Below, piece by piece: positions 1 to 8,796 of a stretch of DNA of 26,235 nt. A model generated the notes under the pieces. That model saw only the letters and a program-made list of their open reading frames with translations, was not told the origin of the DNA and ran no database searches. Both the position numbers and the translations under genes were made by a program. Every line of letters begins with the position of its first letter. Position 1 is the first letter of the stretch. The stretch covers positions 1-26,235 of the forward strand of contig DBZJ01000121.1 of NCBI GenBank assembly GCA_002311635.1, written 5' to 3'. The stretch is from Syntrophaceae bacterium UBA1163. Its GTDB lineage: Bacteria; Desulfobacterota; BSN033; UBA1163.

Positions 1-112
1 TTGCGTGAATGGGTGGAATTGGGTAACAGAGTGATGGGGTAGGAAAACGATCATGGGAACAGGAACATTACAGTAAGGATTGTAAAAACTTTTGATGACA
101 AAAAATAATTTC

Positions 113-259
113 CTATATTTGATCCAGCAGAAGAAGCGTTTTTAAAAACCCGACTTTTTCTACAGGCTCGTTATAGGCTGGCCACTTCACCAAACCTTTT
201 ACACTTGGGTCTCCGGTTGCAGCAAAATGAGTCCACATCGTCATCATGGCTTCGGCTAA
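113..259 (-). pseudogene. Remnant of the C-terminal end of a type-B carboxylesterase
   Basis: Read on the minus strand, 49 codons ending in TAG translate to a peptide containing AMMTMWTHFAATGDP and then KWPAYNE. This matches the pattern near the C terminus of type-B carboxylesterases (para-nitrobenzyl esterase family), where an alpha helix ends in W-x-x-F-A-x-T-G-D-P and is followed by WPxY. No other part of such an enzyme is visible: upstream (higher coordinates) the frame closes at a TAG at 293-295 and the other two minus frames show no esterase-like sequence. The family is about 500 residues long, so this is about a tenth of a gene. The identification rests on my recognition of the motif; the interpretation as a decayed gene is inference. 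Confidence 0.5.
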
Positions 260-643
260 GATAAAAACGAGGTTGTGAAAAATTATCTTTTTCTATCAAT
301 TGGAGTAAAATAGTGCCAACTTAAGGATAAAAATTTGTTGGCTTTCATTAGAAAGATTGGATTGAATTGTAAGAATTGCTTAAGAGCTTACTCACTTTTG
401 TGGTTTCCTGGGGTAAGCGATCACCATGCTTGGATCATTGGTAACGGCTATGGTATACGATCGTACGAGGGATGGGCCCTACTTCGTCGTGGAATCGATT
501 TTCATGATCTCCCCTCTCTCATGTGTTACAGTCCACCGGACACAAGACATGTGAGAAGGTAGCATTATACCCGAGCCTTATGAGGATTTGGATTGTCATG
601 CGGCTAACATCTCCGTAATTGCAATCATGTCCTCTTAGTTTGC
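260..643. other. Gene-poor stretch, no supported feature
   Basis: An open frame on the plus strand at 335-562 begins with TTG, has no ribosome binding site and encodes 75 residues that resemble nothing I know; I do not call it. No tRNA, hairpin terminator or clear promoter was seen. Bases 1-112 are likewise unexplained. The stretch lies between the esterase remnant and the stop of the exported protein gene and may be decayed sequence. Confidence 0.4.
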
Positions 644-1441
644 CTAAAAGTATATACCAGCTACAAATCCATTCTTGGATGGGGCTATAAAATACTTTTT
701 CTCAGGGACGCCATCATACGCATCTTTATATTTGCTATGGTAGTCATTATAATCCTTAATGGCTCTGGTCGGTTGTGTCCATATGATAGCCTCCCCGCCC
801 ACAACATTGCTTAGGACACTTATGATGCCGTTTTTAGATCCGTTATAATGCCATACGATCCCAGCCCCAATGATACTTACAGCAAGGACTCCCACGTGGC
901 TAAGCCATGACGTCCCAAGTTTTTCCTGCTTATAGTTCCTTTCTAACCAGTCCTCTGCCTTATCCAATTTGTTTTTTTGTTCTTCCGGGGTACCTCCTGG
1001 AATCTCTCTCAAGTCGCTTCCAGACGAGCGTGCATGAAAAGGATCAACGATCAGCACAGCAAGTCCCAGGAAGGATTCAGATGCTCCAACGATATTAGAT
1101 ACTCTATCGTGATGGCTACTAATTGCTAGATACGTTTGTATTCCTGTCGCTCCTCCATTTATTGCCGTCCACGTATAGGACCATAACTTAGCGCGGGTCT
1201 GGCCTCTATCGAAAGAGGCTTGAATAAAGTCTATCCTCTCGCTTATGTTAGATTCAGAACTCTTAAGGTCAGCTTCGATACGGGTCTGGCCTTTATTAAA
1301 AGATGCCTGAACAAAGTCTATTGTCTCACTTATTTTTGACTCGGGATTCTTAAGATTAGAGTCCTGTGCATAAACAATATGACACGCGCAGAACAAAATG
1401 AATACCATGACGACAGCACTTATTTTTTGGAATGAAGACAT
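644..1441 (-). CDS. Exported protein of unknown function with an N-terminal 29-residue tandem repeat
   Basis: A 265-residue protein starting with ATG, preceded by a weak AGGGGG ribosome binding site. Residues 1-25 form a Sec signal peptide (hydrophobic core AVVMVFILFCAC, likely cut after VYA). Residues 30-54 and 59-83 are two copies of one unit, with the shared core ISE-x-IDF-x-QASF-x-x-GQTR, heptad-like and probably helical. The rest has three hydrophobic stretches (about 118-130, 176-195 and 200-216), the second around VGVLAVSIIGAGIVW. The last residues, GFVAGIYF, alternate and end in phenylalanine, as in the final strand of some outer-membrane proteins, but nothing else shows a barrel. I do not recognise the family. 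It stands alone: the esterase remnant lies downstream and a gene-poor region upstream. It is probably real, since it has a coherent signal peptide and repeat. Confidence 0.7.
   Translation of the reverse strand: MSSFQKISAVVMVFILFCACHIVYAQDSNLKNPESKISETIDFVQASFNKGQTRIEADLKSSESNISERIDFIQASFDRGQTRAKLWSYTWTAINGGATGIQTYLAISSHHDRVSNIVGASESFLGLAVLIVDPFHARSSGSDLREIPGGTPEEQKNKLDKAEDWLERNYKQEKLGTSWLSHVGVLAVSIIGAGIVWHYNGSKNGIISVLSNVVGGEAIIWTQPTRAIKDYNDYHSKYKDAYDGVPEKKYFIAPSKNGFVAGIYF
1193..1354 (-). repeat. Two tandem 87-bp units inside the exported protein gene
   Basis: The units encode residues 30-54 and 59-83 of the exported protein with a period of 29 codons. On the plus strand the shared tract CGGGTCTGGCCT occurs in both. 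The units have drifted at the DNA level while the protein core stays similar, which suggests an older duplication kept in frame. Confidence 0.75.
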
Positions 1442-1916
1442 TGCGGACGCCCCCTATTGAATCGAGCGGATCGGTTGAGTGATAAATTTAACAGGGTAAT
1501 ACTATGTGAAACCCGCAAAGGTGAGGATTGCTCCTGCCCAACCATCTCCGTAAAGCTTTTTCATTTGTGTGGCAGCTAAGAAGGACACCGGAAACAATAC
1601 GGCTGAGCCCTTATTTTCGGACGAGAAAAGCAGTATTTTTAAGGATATTTGCGTTTGAAATCTTGCACGGTGGAACAAAAATGAACAATCACTGCGTTTC
1701 ATGAACGAAGCGATAAGAGACCGGGTTCTGGCTTCCATCTACAAAGAGAGCAGATGAGATCAAGTCATGGATTGAGGATTTCCGTCAAGAAGAGACTATA
1801 ATATCTGGTACGAGGCGTGTTGGTGAACATCGCGCGAACCCAAAGCCGAGTCGGCGAGATCGTTTATAGACAATCGCCTTAAAATATTGTAAAAAATAAG
1901 GAAAGACGAATGTAAA
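1442..1916. other. Intergenic region upstream of hemB, possible membrane-protein remnant
   Basis: No gene is supported. A minus-strand frame at 1502-1738 (78 residues) has no ribosome binding site. Its last 20 residues (QMKKLYGDGWAGAILTF) vaguely resemble the C terminus of DUF3667/Yip1-type membrane proteins, so it may be a fragment. A perfect TATAAT at 1797-1802 follows TTGAGG at 1772-1777 with a 19-base spacer; it could be a weak sigma70 promoter for the hemB operon. Nothing else stands out. Confidence 0.3.
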
Positions 1917-2017
1917 CCCCGTTAGAAAGTTTTTGACTTCTAACGAGGCCTGCTGACAAACGAATAGTTTTCATCCCCCGCTCCAAGCAGCGAGGCTTTC
2001 TAACGGGGCAAAGGAGG
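1917..2017 (+). promoter_or_regulatory. hemB leader with two competing hairpins next to the ribosome binding site
   Basis: The arm CCCCGTTAGAAAG (1917-1929) can pair with CTTCTAACGAGG (1937-1948) across a 7-base loop, with one bulge and one mismatch. It can instead pair perfectly over 13 bases with CTTTCTAACGGGG (1996-2008). The distal arm ends one base before AAAGGAGG (2010-2017), the ribosome binding site of hemB. The two pairings exclude each other, as in attenuators and translation-controlling leaders. Alternatively the triplicated word is a dispersed intergenic repeat with no regulatory role. The pairing is seen directly; a function is inference. Confidence 0.45.
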
Positions 2018-2021
2018 TTTT

Positions 2022-2993
2022 ATGAAGTTTCCCCAATACAGACCGAGAAGGTTACGAAAAGACGAAATATTCCGGAGAATGATCCGGGAAACTCATCTCA
2101 GGCCGGAGGACCTCATTCTCCCCCTTTTCGTCCGTCCTGGTAAGGGTTCGAAACAGCCCATCTCCTCCATGCCGGGGCATTCTCAGCTCTCTATTGACCT
2201 TCTGATTAAAGAGGTGAAGGAGGCAAAAACGCTGGGGATTTCGGGCGTCATCCTTTTCGGCATTCCCGAGAAGAAGGATGAACTGGGGTCAGAAGCCTAT
2301 GCTGAAAACGGGATCATCCAGAGGGCCCTGAGGCAGCTCAAAGAAAAAGTGGATGGCATTCTCCTCATTACGGATGTCTGTCTCTGCGAATACACCAGTC
2401 ATGGTCACTGCGGTGTGGTGGAAGGAGGGAGAATCCTGAATGATGAAACGCTTGACCTTCTCGCCCGTCAGGCTCTCTCTCATGCCAGAGCAGGAGCCGA
2501 TATCGTGGCGCCTTCTGACATGATGGATGGTAGGGTGGGAGCCATTCGAAAGATCCTCGACGAAAATCAATTCGAGGATATTCCCATCATGGCCTACTCG
2601 GCAAAATATGCCTCCAGTTTTTTTGGGCCCTTCCGGGTGGCGGCTGAATCCAAACCCCAGTTCGGCGACCGTAAATCTTATCAGATGGACCCGGCCAACG
2701 GAGACGAGGCTCTGAGGGAGGTCCGGCTCGACCTTGAGGAAGGGGCGGATATTGTCATCGTCAAACCCGCCCTTCCCTATCTGGATATCATCTATCGCGT
2801 GAAGCAGACGTTTAACATACCGGTGGCAGCTTACAATGTGAGCGGAGAATTCGCTTTGGTCAAGGCGGCTTCACAGCTCGGATGGGTGGATGGGGAACAG
2901 GTGATGATGGAATCCCTTACCTCCATCAAGAGGGCAGGTGCCGATCTCATTCTCACCTACTTCGCCAAAGAGGCAGCCAAAAAAATTAGTTAA
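2022..2993 (+). CDS. hemB: Delta-aminolevulinic acid dehydratase (porphobilinogen synthase)
   Basis: This cytosolic enzyme condenses two 5-aminolevulinate molecules to porphobilinogen, the common precursor of heme, siroheme and cobalamin. The 323-residue length is typical of the family. The two Schiff-base lysines are visible: K195 in [16 protein letters not shown] and K248 in [11 protein letters not shown]. The metal loop [14 protein letters not shown] carries three cysteines (C120, C122, C130), which marks the zinc-binding class and not the magnesium-only class. The ATG follows a strong AAAGGAGG. It heads a run of four genes: the AhbD-like radical SAM gene begins 32 bases downstream. Together they point to heme synthesis through siroheme. 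The leader with competing hairpins may regulate it. Confidence 0.97.
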   Translation: MKFPQYRPRRLRKDEIFRRMIRETHLRPEDLILPLFVRPGKGSKQPISSMPGHSQLSIDLLIKEVKEAKTLGISGVILFGIPEKKDELGSEAYAENGIIQRALRQLKEKVDGILLITDVCLCEYTSHGHCGVVEGGRILNDETLDLLARQALSHARAGADIVAPSDMMDGRVGAIRKILDENQFEDIPIMAYSAKYASSFFGPFRVAAESKPQFGDRKSYQMDPANGDEALREVRLDLEEGADIVIVKPALPYLDIIYRVKQTFNIPVAAYNVSGEFALVKAASQLGWVDGEQVMMESLTSIKRAGADLILTYFAKEAAKKIS

Positions 2994-3100
2994 GAGTTAT
3001 GAATTAAGAGTTTAGAATTAGAACTATGAGTGAAAAACCAAAAATAGATGATCAACATTCGCGACTCACGGATCACGAGGCACGAGTCGCTGATCACCCG
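2994..3100 (+). repeat. Low-complexity word repeat reaching into the start of the radical SAM gene
   Basis: After the hemB stop come the words GAGTTATGAATTAAGAG and TTTAGAATTAG, then (3052-3097) words of the type CACGAGTC and CTCACGGATCACGAG. The same two word families recur in the same order at 8797-8867, downstream of polA; the tract CACGGATCACGA is identical in both. At this copy the second half lies inside the open reading frame of the next gene. Confidence 0.65.
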
Positions 3101-4129
3101 TTAAGGATGATCGCATGGGAGTTGACCCGAAGCTGCAATCTCGCCTGCGTTCACTGCCGTGCGTCCGCGGAGTTCGGCCCATACGAAGGAGAACTCTCCA
3201 CCCAGGAGGTCTTCAGAGTGATGGATGAGATTGCCTCCTTCAGCAAACCCGTCATCATCCTGACCGGAGGAGAGCCCCTGCTCCGACCGGATATCTTTGA
3301 TCTGGCATCCTACGGCACCGCCAAAGGGTTCCGGATGGTGATGGCTACCAACGGGACATTGTTCACTGAAGAAATCATCCGAGAGATGAAGGCTTCCGGC
3401 ATCCAGCGGATCAGTGTCAGCATCGACGGCCCTACTGCGGAAACACACGACGCCTTCCGGAGAGTGAAGGGCTCCTTTGAAGGCTCCCTTCGTGGAATCG
3501 AGATGGCAAAGAAGGGGGGCATCGAATTCCAGATCAATACGACCATTACCCAGGTCAATCTCCATCTGATCCCGGATATCCTCCGCCTAGCCGTTGATCT
3601 GGGTGCGGCGGCGCTTCACATCTTTCTCCTGGTCCCGACGGGACGAGGGAAGGAATTGAAGGATCAGGAGATCTCCCCTCTCGACTACGAAAAAACCCTC
3701 CACTGGTTTTACGACCAGATCGATAAGGTTCCTCTCCAGCTCAAGGCGACCTGTGCCCCCCACTACTATCGTATTTTAAGGCAGCAGGCGAAAAAGGAGG
3801 GAAAGAAAGTCACTCCCAAGACACACGGACTGGATGCCATGACCCGAGGATGTTTGGGCGGTATCTCCTTCTGCTTTATCTCTCACATCGGTCAGGTTCA
3901 ACCCTGCGGCTATCTGGAATTGAATTGTGGAAATGTCAGGGAAAAACATTTCAGGGAGATCTGGGAGGCGTCTGAGATCTTCCAAAACCTTCGGAATACC
4001 GATGCCTATCGGGGAAAATGCGGAAGGTGTGAGTTCAGAAAGGTATGTGGAGGTTGCCGGGCACGGGCCTACGAAATCTCCGGCGAGTACATGGCCGAAG
4101 AACCCTATTGCATTTATGAGCCGATTTAA
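3026..4129 (+). CDS. ahbD: Radical SAM/SPASM protein, AhbD-like heme b synthase (Fe-coproporphyrin III decarboxylase)
   Basis: AhbD of sulfate reducers and methanogens oxidatively decarboxylates two propionates of iron-coproporphyrin III to vinyls, the last step of the siroheme-dependent heme pathway. The radical SAM motif C-x3-C-x2-C is at C37, C41 and C44; GGEP is at 81-84. The C-terminal SPASM-type region has many cysteines, including [21 protein letters not shown] and [14 protein letters not shown], a pattern I associate with AhbD more than with AhbC or NirJ. Its place directly after hemB supports this. The start is uncertain: the annotated ATG has no ribosome binding site, and residues about 8-25 are encoded by intergenic-type repeat sequence. 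The family-like part begins at [15 protein letters not shown] (residue 24). It overlaps the following kinase gene by 14 bases. A paralogous heme-modifying radical SAM function cannot be excluded. Confidence 0.83.
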   Translation: MSEKPKIDDQHSRLTDHEARVADHPLRMIAWELTRSCNLACVHCRASAEFGPYEGELSTQEVFRVMDEIASFSKPVIILTGGEPLLRPDIFDLASYGTAKGFRMVMATNGTLFTEEIIREMKASGIQRISVSIDGPTAETHDAFRRVKGSFEGSLRGIEMAKKGGIEFQINTTITQVNLHLIPDILRLAVDLGAAALHIFLLVPTGRGKELKDQEISPLDYEKTLHWFYDQIDKVPLQLKATCAPHYYRILRQQAKKEGKKVTPKTHGLDAMTRGCLGGISFCFISHIGQVQPCGYLELNCGNVREKHFREIWEASEIFQNLRNTDAYRGKCGRCEFRKVCGGCRARAYEISGEYMAEEPYCIYEPI

Positions 4130-5099
4130 ATCCCTTTTCCGGTTTCGAGTGAGCTTGATCTCTAAATTCATCGGAGACCTGGCCAGAACCTTCCACCAAG
4201 CGACCCTCCCTCTGAAAGAATCCCGAACCGATCTCAGCCGAGTCGATCTCAAAAGAAAAGTGGAGGCACGAGCCCTCCAGTTGGAGGAGAACATTAAGGA
4301 ACTGAACCGGGCAAGGACTTCCTCCCTCAAGATGTTCGAGGAACTTCAGGCCGTCAGGAGAGAGCTGGAAATGGTCAACCGCGACTTTAAAAAGATGGAC
4401 GATATCACCATGAAATTTATCGGCACGGCCTCCCACGAGTTAAAAACGCCGCTCACGGCCATCAAGGCCAACATCGATTTCATTCTTTCGGAGAAAGAAG
4501 GGAAAATTCCCGAGAACCTGAAACCCTATCTCATCACGATCCAAAGGAATACCACTCGAATTCAGATGAGGATGGATCAAATGCTGGATCTCAGCCGAAT
4601 GAAGTCTGATCGTCTCTTCTTGAATCGGGAACAAATCCTGCTCTCCGAAGTCATCGGAGGATATATCAACGAGGTTAACCCGGTGGACAAGAACCTCTCC
4701 CTGCGCATGGACGTTCCGCCAGACCTCCGCATCTTCGCCGATCGAAATGCCCTTCACGACATTTTCATCAATCTTCTTTCCAATGCATTCAAATTCACGG
4801 GCGATGGGGGCCAAATATCAATACTCGCCGGCCAAAAGAACCAATCCATTCTCGTTGAGATCAAGGATACAGGAATGGGCATTCCGGAAGATAAACTCCA
4901 ATTGATCTTCGACGAATTTTACCAGGTCGAGGGGGGCAAACACGGCGGGACGGGCTTGGGGCTCGCTATTGCCAAACGGCTGGTTGAAGAACACGGGGGT
5001 AATATCTGGGTGGAGTCACAGCTCGGAAAAGGATCTACCTTCCATTTTACCCTTCCTCTTTCCGTGGAGCATCAAGATGGAAAAATCAATCGCTCGTAA
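4116..5099 (+). CDS. Soluble sensor histidine kinase
   Basis: I start this gene at the ATG overlapping the end of the radical SAM gene ([10 protein letters not shown]), giving 327 residues; an upstream in-frame ATG would lie deep inside the other gene. There is no transmembrane helix and no PAS, GAF or HAMP domain. About 40 residues are followed by a predicted coiled coil (about 45-95), then HisKA with the phospho-acceptor H107 in [10 protein letters not shown]. The HATPase_c domain has the N box around 219-227 (NLLSNAFKF), G1 DTGMGI (251-256) and G2 GGTGLGLA (277-284). All catalytic boxes are intact. It should phosphorylate the receiver-GGDEF protein encoded next, whose start lies inside the last codons of this gene. 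What it senses is not visible; the heme-synthesis neighbours suggest a heme, iron or redox cue, but that is inference. Confidence 0.9.
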   Translation: MSRFKSLFRFRVSLISKFIGDLARTFHQATLPLKESRTDLSRVDLKRKVEARALQLEENIKELNRARTSSLKMFEELQAVRRELEMVNRDFKKMDDITMKFIGTASHELKTPLTAIKANIDFILSEKEGKIPENLKPYLITIQRNTTRIQMRMDQMLDLSRMKSDRLFLNREQILLSEVIGGYINEVNPVDKNLSLRMDVPPDLRIFADRNALHDIFINLLSNAFKFTGDGGQISILAGQKNQSILVEIKDTGMGIPEDKLQLIFDEFYQVEGGKHGGTGLGLAIAKRLVEEHGGNIWVESQLGKGSTFHFTLPLSVEHQDGKINRS

Positions 5100-5991
5100 A
5101 GATGTCAAGGGAAGGATTCTGATCGTCGATGATGCGCCAGATACCCTTGAAATCATTCAAAAGCTCCTCCGCTATGAGGGATACAACGTGGCCCTGGCCT
5201 CGACCGGCGAAGAAGGAGTGAAGAAGGTGGAGGAGGAAAAACCCGATGTGGTCCTGATGGATATCAATCTTCCGGGAATCGACGGCACGGAGGCTTTGCG
5301 AAGAATTCGAATCCTCAACCCTCTCCAATGCGTGATTATGCTGACGGCCTTCGCCACCGTGGACAATGCCATCCAGGCCCTTAAAGAAGGGGCGTCTGAC
5401 TTCGTTAAGAAACCTTTCGAGAACGAACATCTGATCCACATCGTCAACCAATGCCTGGAAAAGTACAAGACCTTAAAGGAAAAAGAAAGATTGGAGGACG
5501 AGGTCAGGAGGCTTTCCGTCACCGATGATCTCACCGGTCTTTATAACCACCGCCACTTTTTTAAGACCTTAGAGGCCGAGCTGGTCCGTCTGAAGCGTCA
5601 AAGGACCTCTCTTTCCCTGATGATGGTCGACCTCGACCATTTCAAGAGTTATAATGACCGTTACGGTCATTTGGAGGGCGACAAGGTCTTGAAAAACGTT
5701 GGTGAGATCGTCAAACACTCCATCCGGCACAACGTCGATTCCGGCTATCGTTACGGAGGGGACGAATTCGCCGTCCTGCTCATCGGGGCCTCCATGGATC
5801 GGGCAATGACCATTGCGGAGCGCATCCGCTCCTCCATCGAAAACACCGAATTCCAAAATATTACGGTCAGCATCGGGCTGTCCGAATATAGAGACCCCCT
5901 CGACCTCGAGGGATTTGTGAAATCTGCGGATGACGCGCTGTATACGGCCAAGCATGCCGGCGGGAATCGAGTTCACAGGAATGCCCGGTGA
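5077..5991 (+). CDS. Response regulator with receiver and GGDEF domains (probable diguanylate cyclase)
   Basis: The ATG at MEKSIARKD overlaps the kinase gene by 23 bases and gives 304 residues. Residues 12-125 are a receiver domain with the acidic pair D18/D19, phospho-acceptor D62 (VLMDINLPG), T90 and K112 (KKPF). A helical linker (about 126-146) leads to a GGDEF domain with the usual [12 protein letters not shown] entry (150-161) and the signature YGGDEF (226-231), so c-di-GMP synthesis is expected. The allosteric inhibitory site RxxD, normally placed as in PleD, reads HNVD here, with the arginine one residue too early; feedback inhibition may be weak or absent. Tight overlap with the kinase marks a cognate pair. 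Transcribed with hemB and ahbD-like genes. No output domain other than GGDEF. Confidence 0.92.
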   Translation: MEKSIARKDVKGRILIVDDAPDTLEIIQKLLRYEGYNVALASTGEEGVKKVEEEKPDVVLMDINLPGIDGTEALRRIRILNPLQCVIMLTAFATVDNAIQALKEGASDFVKKPFENEHLIHIVNQCLEKYKTLKEKERLEDEVRRLSVTDDLTGLYNHRHFFKTLEAELVRLKRQRTSLSLMMVDLDHFKSYNDRYGHLEGDKVLKNVGEIVKHSIRHNVDSGYRYGGDEFAVLLIGASMDRAMTIAERIRSSIENTEFQNITVSIGLSEYRDPLDLEGFVKSADDALYTAKHAGGNRVHRNAR

Positions 5992-6092
5992 CCCGTTCAT
6001 GATAACCCGCATGGCGCGTAGCGCATAGCGCAGCATATTAAGAAGACTTTTGACGCTATGCTCTATGCGCTCTGCTCTGCGCTGTGAGGGAT
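5992..6092 (+). repeat. Palindromic word repeat between the response regulator and polA
   Basis: The spacer is built from variants of GCGCATAGCGC. AGCGCATAG (6020-6028) is the exact reverse complement of CTATGCGCT (6063-6071), and the inner AGCAT (6032-6036) and ATGCT (6058-6062) extend the stem with a three-base bulge. No uridine tract follows, so it is not a classical terminator. Similar but weaker words (GCATAGGGCATAGTGCAT) follow parB at about 14147. Confidence 0.6.
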
Positions 6093-8768
6093 ATGTCTGA
6101 TCGTCCTAAACTTTTTTTGATCGACGGTTCCTCTTATCTCTATCGTGCCTTTTTCGCCATCGGTCACCTATCGAACTCCAGGGGTCTCCCAACCAACGCA
6201 ACCTATGGCTTCACCCAAATGCTTCTCAAGGTGCTCAAGGACCATCGGCCGGACTATCTCGCGGTCATCTTTGATTCAAAGGCTCCCACCTTTCGAAGCG
6301 AGATCTACAAAGAATACAAGGCCAACCGGCCTGCCATGCCGGACGGGCTAACCCCCCAGATCCCGTATGTGAAGAAGATCATCGAGGGATACCGGATTGC
6401 CCTTTTGGAGATGGATGGGTATGAGGCCGATGATCTCATCGGGACGGTCGCCAAGAGGATGCAGTCAGAAGTCGATGTCGTGGTCATTACCGGCGACAAA
6501 GACATCCTTCAGTTGGTCAACGATCGGATTCAGGTCTACGACACCATGAAAGAAAAGCGGTTCGGGGTAGAGGAGGTCATCCAGCGTTTCGGCGTCTCCC
6601 CTGAACAAGTGGTGGAAGTGATGGGGCTGGCCGGGGATTCGATTGACAATATCCCAGGCGTTCCGGGAATCGGAGAGAAGACCGCAGTCCAATTGATCAA
6701 GACTTACGGATCGATTGAAAACCTTCTCGCCCATGTGGAAGAAATTCCCCAGAAGAAATTGAAAGAAAATCTGAGGACCCATGGCGATCTGGCTCGTCTC
6801 AGCCGTCAGTTGGCAACGATCCATACCGATGTGCCCATCCGCTACGGGTTGAAAGATTTCTACCTTTCTCCTCCCGATCTGAAGGGGCTTAAGGAGATCT
6901 TCAAGGAGCTTGAGTTCAACAGGCTTCTCAAAGAACTCTTGGATCAAAAGGTTCCCCCGCCATCAGGGGGGGACTACCATTTGATCACGAATCGGAACGA
7001 CCTCTTCACCTTGCTGGAAGATTTGAGAAAGCATGGCATTTTTTCCATCGACTTAGAGACCACTTCCCCTTATCCAATGTGGGCGGACCTCGTGGGGACC
7101 AGTCTATCCTTTACCCCGCATCAAGCCTTCTACATTCCCCTTGCCCACCAGGATAAAGGAACGGACCAACAGCTTCCTCTTCCTTGGACACTGGAACAGC
7201 TAAAACCTCTTCTCGAAGACAACGGAGTGAAAAAGGTAGGTCAGAATATCAAATATGACTGGATCGTCCTGAAACGATACGGAATCGATCTGCAGGGGAT
7301 AGAAGGGGATACGATGATCGCCTCTTATCTCCTCAACCCCACCAAACACAACCATAACCTGAGTGAAATAGCCCAGGAATACCTGGGCCGCTCTGTGACA
7401 GACTACAAAGAGGTCGTAGGGACCGGGATGAAGGCGGTCACCTTCGACCAGATTGGACTTGAAAAGGCGAGGGATTACAGTTGTGAGGATGCGGATATCA
7501 CGCTCCAGCTCTCCCATCTCCTTTTCCCAAAACTGAAGGAGGAGGGATTTAAGGACCTCTTTGACCGCGTAGAGATGCCTCTCGTCATCGTCCTGGCAAA
7601 GATGGAGATGAACGGGGTGAAAATCGATCCGGACCTTCTCCAGGAATATTCGAAGGAGATCGAAACCCAGCTGCAACAGAAGATGGACCGGATCTACGCG
7701 TTGGCCGGAGAGGTCTTCAATATCAACTCTTCCCAGCAACTCGGGAAAATCCTTTTTGACAAACTGAAACTGCCCATCGTCAAGAAGACCAAAACAGGCG
7801 CCTCCACGGATGTAGACGTGCTGACGAAGCTTTCTCTCCACCATGACCTCCCCCTTGAAATTCTCAGCTATCGCAATCTGAACAAACTCAAGTCCACCTA
7901 CGTCGATGCCCTGCCGAAATTGATTCACCCGAAAACAGGCCGCGTTCACACCTCCTACAATCAAACCGTGACAGCCACCGGGCGACTTTCTTCGAGCGAT
8001 CCCAACCTCCAGAACATTCCCATCCGTACCGAGGAGGGAAACCGGATTCGCCACGCCTTCATCCCTGAGAAAGGATGGCTTCTCATCTCCGCAGACTATT
8101 CACAGATCGAATTGAGAATTCTGGCACACCTCTCCCAAGATGAAACGCTGATCAAGGCCTTCCAAAACGATGAAGACATCCACGCCCGGACCGCGTCGGA
8201 GGTCTTCGAGGTTCCAATAGAGAAGGTGACGTCCTCCATGAGGAGAGAGGCCAAGGTGATCAACTTCGGCATCATATATGGAATGAGCGCTTATGGTCTT
8301 TCGCAACAATTGGGGATAGAACCCAAGATCGCCCAGAACTACATCGATGGCTATTTTAAGAAATATACCGGCGTTCAAACCTATATCGAGAAGAGTCTGC
8401 AAGAGGCCAGGCAGAACGGATATGCGATGACTCTTTTACATCGCCGCCGCTATCTGCCTGACATCGACTCCCCAACCGTCTTTGTCCGGCAGGCTGCGGA
8501 GAGAATGGCCGTCAATACTCCTCTCCAGGGGACGGCAGCGGATATGATCAAGGTTGCCATGATCCAAATCCAGAACCGAATAGAAGGATTTGGGTTCTCC
8601 ACCAAAATGATCATGCAAGTCCACGACGAATTGGTTTTTGAAGTTCCCGAAGAGGAACTTCAAAAAGCGACTCCGATGATCCAGAAGGAGATGGAGACCG
8701 TGATGGACCTCTCTGTTCCGCTCAGGATCTCCATTTCCTCGGGTAAGAATTGGGCAGAGATGAACTGA
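6093..8768 (+). CDS. polA: DNA polymerase I
   Basis: Cytoplasmic repair and Okazaki-fragment polymerase of 891 residues from the ATG at 6093, which has GAGGG just upstream; a GTG nine bases earlier lacks a binding site. The N-terminal third is the 5'-3' flap nuclease (begins LFLIDGSSYLYRAFFA, with DKDILQLV and the GVPGIGEKTA helix-hairpin-helix). The middle is a DEDD-type 3'-5' exonuclease that keeps its acidic residues: SIDLET near 320, NIKYD, and YSCED, so proofreading should be active. The polymerase motifs are complete: A (ADYSQIELR, about 667), B (RREAKVINFGIIYG) and C (MQVHDELVFE, about 844). It follows the two-component genes after a palindromic spacer and probably has its own expression signals, which I could not locate. 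Confidence 0.97.
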   Translation: MSDRPKLFLIDGSSYLYRAFFAIGHLSNSRGLPTNATYGFTQMLLKVLKDHRPDYLAVIFDSKAPTFRSEIYKEYKANRPAMPDGLTPQIPYVKKIIEGYRIALLEMDGYEADDLIGTVAKRMQSEVDVVVITGDKDILQLVNDRIQVYDTMKEKRFGVEEVIQRFGVSPEQVVEVMGLAGDSIDNIPGVPGIGEKTAVQLIKTYGSIENLLAHVEEIPQKKLKENLRTHGDLARLSRQLATIHTDVPIRYGLKDFYLSPPDLKGLKEIFKELEFNRLLKELLDQKVPPPSGGDYHLITNRNDLFTLLEDLRKHGIFSIDLETTSPYPMWADLVGTSLSFTPHQAFYIPLAHQDKGTDQQLPLPWTLEQLKPLLEDNGVKKVGQNIKYDWIVLKRYGIDLQGIEGDTMIASYLLNPTKHNHNLSEIAQEYLGRSVTDYKEVVGTGMKAVTFDQIGLEKARDYSCEDADITLQLSHLLFPKLKEEGFKDLFDRVEMPLVIVLAKMEMNGVKIDPDLLQEYSKEIETQLQQKMDRIYALAGEVFNINSSQQLGKILFDKLKLPIVKKTKTGASTDVDVLTKLSLHHDLPLEILSYRNLNKLKSTYVDALPKLIHPKTGRVHTSYNQTVTATGRLSSSDPNLQNIPIRTEEGNRIRHAFIPEKGWLLISADYSQIELRILAHLSQDETLIKAFQNDEDIHARTASEVFEVPIEKVTSSMRREAKVINFGIIYGMSAYGLSQQLGIEPKIAQNYIDGYFKKYTGVQTYIEKSLQEARQNGYAMTLLHRRRYLPDIDSPTVFVRQAAERMAVNTPLQGTAADMIKVAMIQIQNRIEGFGFSTKMIMQVHDELVFEVPEEELQKATPMIQKEMETVMDLSVPLRISISSGKNWAEMN

Positions 8769-8796
8769 TACGTCACTTCGGAGCTAGGAGTTCGGA

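Noticed and set aside
335..562. 75-residue plus-strand frame
   Set aside because: It starts with TTG, has no ribosome binding site, and its composition and sequence resemble no known protein; it lies in an apparently eroded stretch.
1193..1354. Possible CRISPR-like or minisatellite repeat
   Set aside because: There are only two units, in frame with a 29-residue protein repeat and without spacers, so it is a coding duplication.
1502..1738. 78-residue minus-strand frame with a membrane-like end
   Set aside because: No ribosome binding site and no coherent helices; the slight similarity of the last residues to DUF3667/Yip1 C termini is too weak for a gene call and is only noted in the intergenic entry.
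3101..3565. Long minus-strand frames opposite ahbD, polA, atpA and atpD
   Set aside because: They overlap strongly conserved genes, lack binding sites and have no family motifs; they are by-products of codon bias.
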